From NCBI RefSeq assembly GCF_011752995.1, contig NZ_VWWL01000015.1, positions 1 to 64,000 of the forward strand: 64,000 nt of DNA, in the 5' to 3' direction. Shown here one piece after another: positions 16,754 through 24,570 of the stretch. Within the stretch, counting starts at the first letter, position 1. Every line of letters begins with the position of its first letter. A program made the position numbers and the translations under genes. Under the pieces are notes generated by a model. The model was not told the DNA's origin. It ran no database searches and saw nothing but the letters and a program-made list of their open reading frames with translations. Source of the stretch: Burkholderia sp. Ax-1724 (GTDB lineage Bacteria; Pseudomonadota; Gammaproteobacteria; Burkholderiales; Burkholderiaceae).

Positions 16754-17560
16754 TCATTTGGCGCCCGCCAATGCTTTTGCTTCGACTCCGACGTTCGCGA
16801 GCGTCAACTGGTCGCGCACCTGATCGATGAAGATGCCGGCCAGCAGCGCGAGCATCAGGATCGTCAGCCCGCCCTTCAACGGCTGCGCGAGCGAATGCAG
16901 ATCGAGCTTCTGCGACACCTTGCCGGTGAAGCCGAAGCCGATGTCGATCAGCAATAGCAGCACCATCATCGGCGTCGCGAGCTTCGCGACCGTCTCCATC
17001 AGCGAGTCGGTTTTCATCAGCACGAACGACTCGATAACCTTCGTGCTCGCCGGCGTCAGATCCTGGATCGGCCACCACGTGTATGAGTCGTAGACTGCGC
17101 CGAGCAGGAACGTCATTCCGCCGAGAGTCCAGAATGCGGTGATCGCGAACAGGCTCAGCAGCGTCGAGGTCAGCGACGTCTGCTGCCCCTGGCTTGGGTT
17201 CTGCATCTGGACCTGGTTGAAACCCGTCAGATCGTCGACGTAGGTGCCGACGGCTTCGGCCGCCCAGAACACGCTCGACGCCGCGAAACCGAGCACGACG
17301 CCGATCAGCGCTTCCTTCAGGCCAACGGCGACGAGGATCATCGAATCGCCCTGCTCCAGCAGGCCGCGCTGGCCGTATGCGACGAAGCCGCCCCACAGCA
17401 GCGCGAGCGCGGTGCGCACGCGGCCCTGCACGACGCTGTCCGAGGTCGGCGGGAACATCATCAGCAGCACCATCAGCCGTTCGCTGCACAGGCCGAGGAT
17501 GATCATGTAGCGGACCAGCTGGTGGCTGGACTCGATCGATGCGTAAGTAATATCGCTCAT
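16754..17560 (-). CDS. hrcT: Type III export gate protein HrcT (SctT)
   Basis: This 268-residue inner-membrane protein of the SpaR/YscT/HrcT family forms the export gate with HrcR and HrcS. About six hydrophobic segments are visible (for example YMIILGLCSERLMVLLMMFP near 18, LKEALIGVVLGFAASSVFWA near 80 and ILMLALLAGIFI near 235), together with the family block GTYVDDLTGFNQ. It is the last canonical gene of the leftward hrpB operon, as in Xanthomonas, where it is also called hrpB8. Length and motif order are normal for the family. Confidence 0.95.
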   Translation of the reverse strand: MSDITYASIESSHQLVRYMIILGLCSERLMVLLMMFPPTSDSVVQGRVRTALALLWGGFVAYGQRGLLEQGDSMILVAVGLKEALIGVVLGFAASSVFWAAEAVGTYVDDLTGFNQVQMQNPSQGQQTSLTSTLLSLFAITAFWTLGGMTFLLGAVYDSYTWWPIQDLTPASTKVIESFVLMKTDSLMETVAKLATPMMVLLLLIDIGFGFTGKVSQKLDLHSLAQPLKGGLTILMLALLAGIFIDQVRDQLTLANVGVEAKALAGAK

Positions 17561-17625
17561 GGCGGATCAGGTTCGGGAAGGCGCCGGGCGCGGCGCGGGG
17601 CAAGGCTTGGGGAGCGAATCAGAAA

Positions 17626-18111
17626 TCAGAACAGCAGCTGAGGCCGCCGCGTTTCAGATACTTCGTCATCCTGCGAATCCTCAATCTCCCGTTCCCGCTT
17701 CTTGATGAGCGCCTCGCGGCGCTTCGCATAGATTTCGATCCGCGCGCGGTTGCGCAGGATCTGGGTGCGCGCGTCGCCGATCTGCGCCTCTTTCGCGTCG
17801 AGCGCCGCGCGTGCCTGACTGGCCTGCGCTTCCAGCGCCGCGTGATGCTCGGCCGCATGCGAACGGAAATCGCGCAGCTTCAGCAGATCGTCGGCGCGAA
17901 ATCGCGTACCACCAAGCATCGTGTCGATCTTGCCGTCCTGGTTCGCGAGTTCCGCCGCCTGCGCATCGGCCGCACCGCGCCGCTCGTCGAGCGCGCCGGC
18001 GAGCGCCTGCGATTCGCCGCGCAGCCCCGTCAGAGCCGAATTCAGCTTGCGGTCCAGCTTGCGCCGCCGCGACAGCACCCGCTCGAATGCCACGACCTGT
18101 CTGTCCTTCAT
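17626..18111 (-). CDS. hrpB7: Type III secretion stalk protein HrpB7 (SctO)
   Basis: This 161-residue protein is almost wholly a charged coiled coil (FERVLSRRRKLDRKLNSALT, RDFRSHAAEHHAALEAQASQ, RARIEIYAKRREALIKKRER). This is the form of HrpB7/YscO/FliJ proteins that act as a central stalk in the ATPase ring and recycle chaperones. It lies between hrcN and hrcT as in other Hrp2 clusters. Sequence conservation in this family is low, so the call rests on position plus coiled-coil character. Confidence 0.85.
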   Translation of the reverse strand: MKDRQVVAFERVLSRRRKLDRKLNSALTGLRGESQALAGALDERRGAADAQAAELANQDGKIDTMLGGTRFRADDLLKLRDFRSHAAEHHAALEAQASQARAALDAKEAQIGDARTQILRNRARIEIYAKRREALIKKREREIEDSQDDEVSETRRPQLLF

Positions 18112-18148
18112 CGTCGTCTCCCAATCGTCCGTATCACCGTTTGCCCGC

Positions 18149-19534
18149 TTACGATTGCACCAGATCGAACAGCATCGCGATCGTGTCGCCCGGATCGACG
18201 AGATCGTCCGTCGCCTGGCCGAGGAACGCGCGGATCGCGTCGATCTTCGCGATCGCCTCGTCGGCGAGCGGATCGGTGCCCGCCTGATACTCGCCGACCT
18301 GCAGCAATAGTTCGACTTCCTTATGTTTCGCCATCAGCCGGCGGATATGTCCCGCCGCCGCGACGTGGTCGCGCCCGACGATCTGCGTCATCACGCGCGA
18401 CAGGCTGCCGAGCACGTCGATTGCCGGGTAGCGGTTCTGCGCGGCGATCTCGCGCGACAGGATCATGTGGCCGTCGAGAATCCCGCGTACTTCCTCGGCA
18501 ATCGGGTCGCCGCCCGATTCGTCCTCGGCGAGCACCGTATAGAGCGCCGTGATCGAGCCGTGCTTCGAGCGGCCGGCGCGTTCGAGCAGGCGCGGCAGCT
18601 CGGCGAAGATCGACGGCGGAAAGCCCCGCCGCGTCGGCGGCTCGCCCATCGCGAGGCCGATCTCGCGCTGCGCGCGCGCGAAGCGGGTCAGCGAATCCAT
18701 CATCAGCAGCACACGCATTCCGCGGTCGCGGAAATACTCGGCGACCGCGGTGGCCGCGTACGCGGCTTTCGCGCGCTCGATCGACGAGCGGTCGGATGTC
18801 GCGCAGACCACCACCGAGCGCGCCATGCCCTCCTCGCCGAGAATATCCTCGACGAACTCGCGCACTTCCCGGCCGCGCTCGCCGATCAGCGCGATCACGT
18901 TGATGTCGCAGCGCGCGCCGCGTGCGAACATGCCCATCAACGTGCTCTTGCCGACACCGGCCGGCGCGAAAATGCCCATGCGCTGCCCCTCGGCGAGCGT
19001 CATCATGCCGTCGACGACGCGCACGCCGGTCGGCATCGGCGTGTCGATCACCGGGCGCGACATCGGATCGGGCGGATCGGCGATCACCGGCTGCCACTCG
19101 TCGCAGTCGAGTTCGCCCTTGCCGTCGATCGGCTCGCCGAGGCTGTCGATCACGCGGCCGAGCAGCCCGTTGCCGATCCGCAGCGACAGCGGACGCTTGA
19201 GGCCGATCACGCGGGTCGCGCGCGACACGTTGCCGAGCCGCCCGAACGGCGACAGCAGCGCGGTGTCGCGGGAGAAGCCGACCACCTCGGCGCGCTGCAA
19301 CAGTTCGCCTTCCGGCGAACGCAGCTCGCACAGCTCGCCGAGCGTCACATCGAGGCCCGCCACGCGCACCAGCGTGCCGATCACTTCCTGCACCTTGCCG
19401 CACGCGACCGACGCGGGGCTCGCGCGCAGTTCACGCTCGATCGCGTTCATCAGATTCGAAAAGCCGCCGCCGGCGTCGTTCCAGCCATCGGTGCCGTCGG
19501 TTGCGTCGCGCAGGTCGTCGGTATCGTCAATCAT
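18149..19534 (-). CDS. hrcN: Type III secretion ATPase HrcN (SctN)
   Basis: This 461-residue member of the F1/FliI ATPase family has a Walker A motif (GIFAPAGVGKSTLMG, residues 187-201), RVLLMMDSLTRFARAQRE (Walker B) and the FliI-like GEPPTRRGFPPSIFAELPRL segment. It unfolds substrates and strips chaperones at the base of the injectisome. The N-terminal ~35 residues (MIDDTDDLRDATDGTDGW) are unusually acidic and probably disordered. The length is slightly above the usual ~440. It lies in the leftward operon between hrpB5 and hrpB7. Confidence 0.97.
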   Translation of the reverse strand: MIDDTDDLRDATDGTDGWNDAGGGFSNLMNAIERELRASPASVACGKVQEVIGTLVRVAGLDVTLGELCELRSPEGELLQRAEVVGFSRDTALLSPFGRLGNVSRATRVIGLKRPLSLRIGNGLLGRVIDSLGEPIDGKGELDCDEWQPVIADPPDPMSRPVIDTPMPTGVRVVDGMMTLAEGQRMGIFAPAGVGKSTLMGMFARGARCDINVIALIGERGREVREFVEDILGEEGMARSVVVCATSDRSSIERAKAAYAATAVAEYFRDRGMRVLLMMDSLTRFARAQREIGLAMGEPPTRRGFPPSIFAELPRLLERAGRSKHGSITALYTVLAEDESGGDPIAEEVRGILDGHMILSREIAAQNRYPAIDVLGSLSRVMTQIVGRDHVAAAGHIRRLMAKHKEVELLLQVGEYQAGTDPLADEAIAKIDAIRAFLGQATDDLVDPGDTIAMLFDLVQS

Positions 19535-19562
19535 GTTTCGGATTCCTGTTCAGGGTCTCGCG

Positions 19563-20630
19563 TCACGCAGCCAGCGTCGCGTCCTCGGTCTGGCCGTCGT
19601 CGTCATAGGTGCCGTCCGGCGCGGCGTGATCGTGATACGTGGTCGCTTCGTCGGGCAAGTCGGCGGCGTCGAACCCGGCGTAGTGGTTGTCGTGTGCGTC
19701 TTCATGGCCGTACGCGTCGTTGTGGTCTTGCGCGTCTTCGTTGTCGTACGCGCCTTCGTTACCGTATGCGTTGTTGTCGTGCGTGTCGCCAACGCCGGAG
19801 TGTTCGTCATCACCACCGTGATCGTCGCCGATACCGTTACCGCCGCCATTGCGCTCGCCGTCACCCCGCCCCGCCATTGGCTGCCCGCCGTTTGCCTCAA
19901 CCGGTTCGTCTTCGAATTCCGACTCGGGCACACTCCGCACCGCGCGGGCCAGCGCGCCGCGCATCGCGGCGAGTTGCAGCGGCAGGCTCGCGTCGAGCGC
20001 GCCGAGATCGGTTTCGATCACGCACGCGCCCCGTTCGAGTGTCGCGTCGCCGCGCGCCAGCAGCCGCACCGCGATGCCGGCCTCGCGCCAGCCACGAGCG
20101 GCGGCGTCGAACGCGGCGGTTGCGGCCGCGAGATCGGCCGGATGCACGGCGAACTGAACTGGGCTGCCGTCCGCGACGATCTGCTCGACCGACTTCGCAG
20201 CACGCGCGAACAGCTCGGCCGGATCGGCGGAGGCGACGATCTGCTCGACCGCGAGCGAAACCAGCTGCGCGAGCCGGTCGCGGCGGCGGCGGCCAATCGT
20301 CTGCGCGGCGGCGTGCGAGCGCAGCGCGCGCTCCTGCCAGTCGGACAGCCCCTGCGCGAAGCCGTCGTCGTAACCGCGCGCGGCGGCACCGTCGTATTCG
20401 TGCTGCGCGGCCGCGCGGATCGCGTCCGCCTCGGCCTGCGCCGCGTCGACGATCGCCTGCGCTTCGGCGCGCGCGGCCTCGAGTGCCTCGTCGCGCAGCC
20501 GGTTCAGGTCGACGCACTCGGCATCGACCTCGACGAGCGTCGCCAGATCGCCGGCGCGCAGCACGTCGTCATCGGCGCCGACGCCGAACCCGGCGCCCTC
20601 GGCGCGCGGATTGCGTAACCAGATCACCAT
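19563..20630 (-). CDS. hrpB5: ATPase regulator HrpB5 (SctL) with long acidic tail
   Basis: This 355-residue protein has an N-terminal ~225 residues matching HrpB5/SctL/FliH, the ATPase stator: MVIWLRNPRAEG, an Ala/Glu-rich coiled coil (ALEAARAEAQAIVDAAQAEA), GYDDGFAQGLSDW and a C-terminal globular part (CVIETDLGALDASLPLQL). The next ~130 residues are low-complexity and rich in Asp, Asn, His, Glu, Tyr and Gly (DDHGGDDEHSGVGDTHDNNA and onward), which is not part of the family and makes the protein far longer than the usual 200-270. The ATG at 20630 overlaps the hrpB4 stop. Confidence 0.9.
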   Translation of the reverse strand: MVIWLRNPRAEGAGFGVGADDDVLRAGDLATLVEVDAECVDLNRLRDEALEAARAEAQAIVDAAQAEADAIRAAAQHEYDGAAARGYDDGFAQGLSDWQERALRSHAAAQTIGRRRRDRLAQLVSLAVEQIVASADPAELFARAAKSVEQIVADGSPVQFAVHPADLAAATAAFDAAARGWREAGIAVRLLARGDATLERGACVIETDLGALDASLPLQLAAMRGALARAVRSVPESEFEDEPVEANGGQPMAGRGDGERNGGGNGIGDDHGGDDEHSGVGDTHDNNAYGNEGAYDNEDAQDHNDAYGHEDAHDNHYAGFDAADLPDEATTYHDHAAPDGTYDDDGQTEDATLAA

Positions 20631-21370
20631 GACCACTCCGGAAACAGGTTGGGCAGTTGCGCGACGATCGAGCGGCTCGGCCTGCCGTCCGGCATCACGG
20701 CGAGCGAGCGCGGTGCCGCGTACTCGGCGAGCGCCGGCAGCGCGAGCTGCATCAGCGCGAGCGGGCCGTCGGGCGTCCAGTTGCATTCGCGCTCGAACAG
20801 GCGAAAGCCGAGCCAGGCGAGCGCGTCGCCATCGGCCGCCGTCAGCGGTGCCCGGCGCGCCAGCGGCGTAATGCCTGCCGCGAGCGCGCGGTGCGGCCCG
20901 AGCAGCAGCTTCACGCCGCGCGCGCCGATCCATTCGCCGAGCAGGTTGCGGCGCGGCCGGTCGATCCATGCGCGCACCTCGTCGATGCGGTCGAGCAGCG
21001 CGCGCAGCCGGAACACCGAGAGGCATTCGGCCGGCGGCAGCAGCGCGAGCGCGGCGCCCGGCGCGCCGAACAATGCGAGCGCCGGCGCCGGCATTCCGGC
21101 CGCGGCAAGCCAGGCTTCGGCGAGCGCGCCCGTCTCGCGCGCGCTCCGGCCGCGCAGGCAATCTGCATAAGGCACCGCCGCGAGCCGCTGCGGATGCATC
21201 CAGTCGAACAGCGCGCGGCGGCGGCGATGATGCTCGACGAGCCTGGCCGCCAGCACGGCGGGCGTGTCGCTGGCCGCCGCGTCCTCGCTCACCGTGGGAC
21301 GCGCATCAGCAGCGCCAGCCTCGGTTGCGGCGGCGTCCGGCGGGGCGTCGAGGGCATTCATGTCCGTCAC
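20624..21370 (-). CDS. hrpB4: Type III secretion protein HrpB4 (SctK)
   Basis: This 248-residue Ala- and Leu-rich protein belongs to the HrpB4/SctK group, a cytosolic sorting-platform component linking the C-ring to the basal body. Visible landmarks are HRRRRALFDWMHPQRLAAVP near residue 48 and ARGVKLLLGPHRALAAGITP near 150. The GTG at 21370 has an AAGGA site; the ATG at 21361 is an alternative. Position between hrcJ and hrpB5 is the same as in Xanthomonas. The family diverges fast, so synteny carries much of the weight. Confidence 0.85.
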   Translation of the reverse strand: MTDMNALDAPPDAAATEAGAADARPTVSEDAAASDTPAVLAARLVEHHRRRRALFDWMHPQRLAAVPYADCLRGRSARETGALAEAWLAAAGMPAPALALFGAPGAALALLPPAECLSVFRLRALLDRIDEVRAWIDRPRRNLLGEWIGARGVKLLLGPHRALAAGITPLARRAPLTAADGDALAWLGFRLFERECNWTPDGPLALMQLALPALAEYAAPRSLAVMPDGRPSRSIVAQLPNLFPEWSW

Positions 21371-21386
21371 GCTCGCGCGTCCTTCG

Positions 21387-22175
21387 TCACGCCGGACTCT
21401 TGCGCAGGCGCTGCCGCAGCTTCGACAGCAGCTGGTTCGCGTTGCCGCGCACCAGCACGATCGCGCCCGCGATCATCAGCAATACGATGCCGAGCGCCCC
21501 GCCCGCGATCATCAGCGAGCCGTCGCGCCGCTGCGCCTTCGCTTCGAGGTCGATCGCATCGGCCGGCACCGACGTGACGCTGACCTGGTCGTAGGTCAGC
21601 CCCTCGATGCTGTGCACGACGAGATTCTTGATCGCCGGAATCAGCGTCTCGACGCTCGCATCCGGCCGGTACTTGATGAACACCGCAGCGGACGACGGCT
21701 TCACCGACTGCGCGAGCGGGTCGTTGTTCGGCAGCACGATCTGCACGCGGGCGACCACCACGCCGTCGATCTTCGAGAGCGTGTCGTCGAGTTCCTGAGA
21801 CAGGCCGTAGATGAAGCGCACGCGTTCTTCGGTCGGCGTCGACACCATGCCGTCCTTCTTGAACAGCGCGCCGAGATCGTCGAACTTCTTGCGCGGCAGG
21901 CCGCGCGCGCGCAGCACTTCCATCGCGTGGACCATCTCCTTGTCGCCGACCGTCACCGACCAGGTCTTGCCGGAATCGGGTGTCGTCTTCTCCGCGTCGA
22001 CGCCGTACTGCTGGAGCGCGGCGACCATTTCGTTGCAGTCGGTTTCGGAGAGCTGCCCGTACAGCTCCTGCTTGCAGCCGGCGAGCGCCAGCAGCACGAC
22101 GGCGGCGGCCAGCGGACGGCGCCAGCGCGCGAACGCGCGGCTCGGGTTGAGGATCGAGGCCATGTTGGTCGCCAT
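21387..22175 (-). CDS. hrcJ: Inner-membrane ring lipoprotein HrcJ (SctJ)
   Basis: This 262-residue YscJ/FliF-family lipoprotein has a signal peptide with lipobox LALAGC (Cys near residue 34). The periplasmic ring-building domains include DCNEMVAALQQYGVDAEKT and LSKIDGVVVARVQIVLPNND. A C-terminal membrane segment (MIAGGALGIVLLMIAGAIVLV) follows, then a basic tail. It builds the periplasmic face of the MS ring. It is encoded 1 bp after hrpB2, so the two are coupled. All expected features and length are present. Confidence 0.97.
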   Translation of the reverse strand: MATNMASILNPSRAFARWRRPLAAAVVLLALAGCKQELYGQLSETDCNEMVAALQQYGVDAEKTTPDSGKTWSVTVGDKEMVHAMEVLRARGLPRKKFDDLGALFKKDGMVSTPTEERVRFIYGLSQELDDTLSKIDGVVVARVQIVLPNNDPLAQSVKPSSAAVFIKYRPDASVETLIPAIKNLVVHSIEGLTYDQVSVTSVPADAIDLEAKAQRRDGSLMIAGGALGIVLLMIAGAIVLVRGNANQLLSKLRQRLRKSPA

Positions 22176-22176
22176 C

Positions 22177-22572
22177 TCACTGGTTCTTCATCAGGGTCTG
22201 GACCGCGTCTTTCGACGACTGCACGGTCGCCATCTTGACCTGCAGGTCCATGTTGAGGCTCGCGATCTCGAGCTGGACCGTCATGTCGGCGGACGCGAGA
22301 TGCTGCATCGACAGCGTGCTCGCGTGCTGGGACATGTACAGCACGTCGTTCGGCACCGCGTGGTAGTAATCGGCCTGCTCCTTGACGGCTTTCGTCACGA
22401 TGTCCGTGTGCCCGATCTGATGCACCTCGGGCACGGCGTGCGGCGTCGGGTTCGCCATCATGGCCTGAAACTTGTCGACGAGCGCCTGCGGTGCCGCGGC
22501 CGGTTGCGGCGCGGTGGCCTCGGTCAGGTGCGAGAGTTCGTGCTGGAATTGCGCGGCGGTGATCATGCTCAT
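22177..22572 (-). CDS. hrpB2: Early secreted inner-rod protein HrpB2 (SctI)
   Basis: This 131-residue protein shows a variable N-terminus and a conserved C-terminal helix (LASADMTVQLEIASLNMDLQ then TVQSSKDAVQTLMKNQ), typical of HrpB2/YscI inner-rod proteins. These are secreted early and need the HrcU and HpaP specificity switch. Start ATG at 22572 with a second ATG two codons on. It lies between hrpB1 and hrcJ as in all Hrp2 clusters. Confidence 0.92.
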   Translation of the reverse strand: MSMITAAQFQHELSHLTEATAPQPAAAPQALVDKFQAMMANPTPHAVPEVHQIGHTDIVTKAVKEQADYYHAVPNDVLYMSQHASTLSMQHLASADMTVQLEIASLNMDLQVKMATVQSSKDAVQTLMKNQ

Positions 22573-22596
22573 GTCGCTTCTCCGGTCGGGGTGCGG

Positions 22597-23166
22597 TCAG
22601 ATCCGCATGTAGTGCATCGTCATCAGCATGTCGTTGGCCGACGGCGGCTGGGGCTGCGCCGCGGCGCTGTCCCCCGCCGTCGCCTCGTCATCGAGCGCGC
22701 GCGCCGACTCCGGCGCGACGAAGCGCCCGGTCCGCCGCGCATCCGCCGCGGCGTGTTTCAGGTCATCCCCTGCCAGTAACAGCTTCGCGAGCCGCGTCAC
22801 GTCCGGGTCGCTCTCGTCCTCGATGATCCTGCGCGCCTCGTCCTGCCAGCCGAATTCATCGCGCGCCTTCAGGCACTTGAGCAGCATGCCCCGGCTCTCC
22901 GGCAGGCAGGCCGAGCGCTCGACCAGATAGCGGAACAGCTCTTCCGCCTCGCTCCATTCGTCGCGCAGCATGTGCAGCCAGCCGTCGAAGAACGAGAAGT
23001 CGACGTTGTCCGGACGCAGCAGATGCAACATCGCGACGAGATGCTCGATGTCCTCGATGTCGACTCCGGTCCGCGTCCCGCTGTTCGCGAATGCGGCGCC
23101 CGTCAGATCCACGATCGCGCCGACGACTGCCGGCGGCCATGACGACCGATCCTTCATAACGTCCAT
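22597..23166 (-). CDS. hrpB1: HrpB1 (HrpK) type III secretion protein
   Basis: This 189-residue TPR-like protein is first in the leftward operon, directly behind an hrpII promoter with a TAACGT -10. The family features are DIEDIEHLVAMLHLLRPDN, WLHMLRDEWSEAEELFRYL and PESRGMLLKCLKARDEFGW. The C-terminal ~45 residues are an Ala/Pro/Gln-rich extension, longer than in typical HrpB1 (~150 residues). In Xanthomonas HrpB1 is needed for Hrp pilus formation. Three shorter paralogues are encoded elsewhere in the window. Confidence 0.88.
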   Translation of the reverse strand: MDVMKDRSSWPPAVVGAIVDLTGAAFANSGTRTGVDIEDIEHLVAMLHLLRPDNVDFSFFDGWLHMLRDEWSEAEELFRYLVERSACLPESRGMLLKCLKARDEFGWQDEARRIIEDESDPDVTRLAKLLLAGDDLKHAAADARRTGRFVAPESARALDDEATAGDSAAAQPQPPSANDMLMTMHYMRI

Positions 23167-23269
23167 CCGTTTTCCCCAAAAGGCAATCTGATCCGATTCA
23201 GTGCGCCATCCACGCGCCCTCTGTTGGCGCTACGTTACGCAAGCCCGGGTATGCGACATGGGTGCCGCA

Positions 23270-23293
23270 CGAAGTCGTACCGCGAATTACGAA
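23270..23293 (-). promoter_or_regulatory. hrpII promoter of the hrpB1-hrcT operon
   Basis: CGAA at 23270-23273 and 23290-23293 (plus strand) are 16 bases apart. Leftward, after 32 bp, ACGTTA (23232-23237) reads TAACGT on the minus strand as the -10. hrpB1 begins at 23166. Confidence 0.9.
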
Positions 23294-23386
23294 GCGGCGC
23301 CCGTCCGATCCGCACTCGCGACGACCAGGCAGCGGCCCGAACCGCTGCGCCCCGGCGGCGGGGCCGCGCCGTGAAGGGGGCGGCGC

Positions 23387-23410
23387 TTCGCGCGCGCCGT
23401 CGGGACTTCG
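23387..23410 (+). promoter_or_regulatory. hrpII promoter of the hrcU-hpaB operon
   Basis: TTCG at 23387-23390 and 23407-23410 are 16 bases apart, and TAACGT (23443-23448) follows 32 bp later. It is the mirror image of the leftward promoter, with an identical -10 and spacing. hrcU starts at 23507. Confidence 0.9.
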
Positions 23411-23506
23411 CATTCGCGCGCATGCTGCCGCCCGCGCGCCGCTAACGTGGCGTGACGGATGCCCGCCTCCCGCGGCGCGCCGTTCAGAAGCGCGAAGGAC
23501 GCCGTC

Positions 23507-24568
23507 ATGAGTGACGATAAGACCGAAGAGCCCTCAGAGAAAAAACTGAGAGACGCTCGCGAGGAAGGCCAGGTTGCGAAGAGCACCGATCTCGTCGAGG
23601 TCGCCCCGCTCGGCGCGCTCCTGCTGACCTTCACCGCCGGCCAGCGCTACCTGACCGATTCGCTGCGCGCCGTCGTGAACGACGCGCTCGACTTCACGCA
23701 CGGCGACAGAACGCTGCAGGACCTGTCGGTCACGCTCTCGGACATGGGCTTCCACGCCATCGGCCTGCTGTGCGGGATCGCCGCGATCGCTCTCGTGGCG
23801 GCGGTCCTCGCGCTCTTCCCGCAGGTGGGCTTCGTGATCTCGCTGAAGGCGGTGAACCCGAAGCTCGACGCGATCAGCCCGGCTTCCGGCCTCAAGAAGA
23901 TCTTCGGCATGAACGCCCTCATCGATCTCGCGAAGATGACGGTCAAGGCGATCGTGCTGATGGCGGTGATGTGGTCGACCATCAAGTCGTCGATGCCGGT
24001 CGTCGCCAGCTCGCTCGACGAAACGCTGGCGCGCCTGATCGAAGTGCTGTGGTCGGTGGTGACGCACCTCGTGACGGTCGCGCTCGGCGTGTTCATCGTG
24101 ATCGGCGCGGTCGACTACAAGCTCCAGCACTGGCAGTTCATCCGCAAGAACCGCATGTCCAAGGACGAGGTCAAGCGCGAGCACAAGGACAGCGAAGGCA
24201 ACCAGGAAGTCAAGGGCGAGCGCAAGCGGATAGCGCGCGAAATGAGCCAGGAAGAACCGAAGCGCGGCGTCGGCCGCGCGAGCGTCGTCGTCGTCAACCC
24301 GGTGCACTACGCGGTCGCGCTGCGCTACGACCCGGTCGAGTGCCCGCTGCCCATCGTGATCGCGAAGGGGCTCGACGACGAGGCGCTGCTGCTGCGCCGC
24401 TACGCGACCGAAAGCGGCGTGCCGATCGTCGCCAATCCGCCCGTCGCGCGAATGCTGCACAAGGTGCCGGAGAAGCAGCCGGTGCCCGAGGAACTATTCG
24501 AGGTCGTCGCCGCGATCCTGAAATGGGTCGACGGCATCGGGACTCAACCCGCCAGAACGGAGAAGTGA
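23507..24568 (+). CDS. hrcU: Export switch protein HrcU (SctU)
   Basis: This 353-residue FlhB/YscU-family protein has four membrane segments in residues ~30-205 and a cytoplasmic autoproteolytic domain. The start SDDKTEEPSEKKLRDAREEG is a family hallmark. The self-cleavage motif reads N-P-V-H at residues 264-267 (VVVVNPVHYAVALRYDP) rather than the usual NPTH; the catalytic Asn-Pro and His are kept. Cleavage changes substrate choice from early (HrpB2, pilin) to late substrates. The ATG at 23507 has a GAAGGA site. First gene of the rightward operon. Confidence 0.97.
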   Translation: MSDDKTEEPSEKKLRDAREEGQVAKSTDLVEVAPLGALLLTFTAGQRYLTDSLRAVVNDALDFTHGDRTLQDLSVTLSDMGFHAIGLLCGIAAIALVAAVLALFPQVGFVISLKAVNPKLDAISPASGLKKIFGMNALIDLAKMTVKAIVLMAVMWSTIKSSMPVVASSLDETLARLIEVLWSVVTHLVTVALGVFIVIGAVDYKLQHWQFIRKNRMSKDEVKREHKDSEGNQEVKGERKRIAREMSQEEPKRGVGRASVVVVNPVHYAVALRYDPVECPLPIVIAKGLDDEALLLRRYATESGVPIVANPPVARMLHKVPEKQPVPEELFEVVAAILKWVDGIGTQPARTEK

Positions 24569-24570
24569 AC

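Noticed and set aside
18323..20632. Plus-strand frames of ~690-770 codons
   Set aside because: Antisense to hrcN and hrpB5, His/Arg-rich, no motifs or ribosome-binding site.
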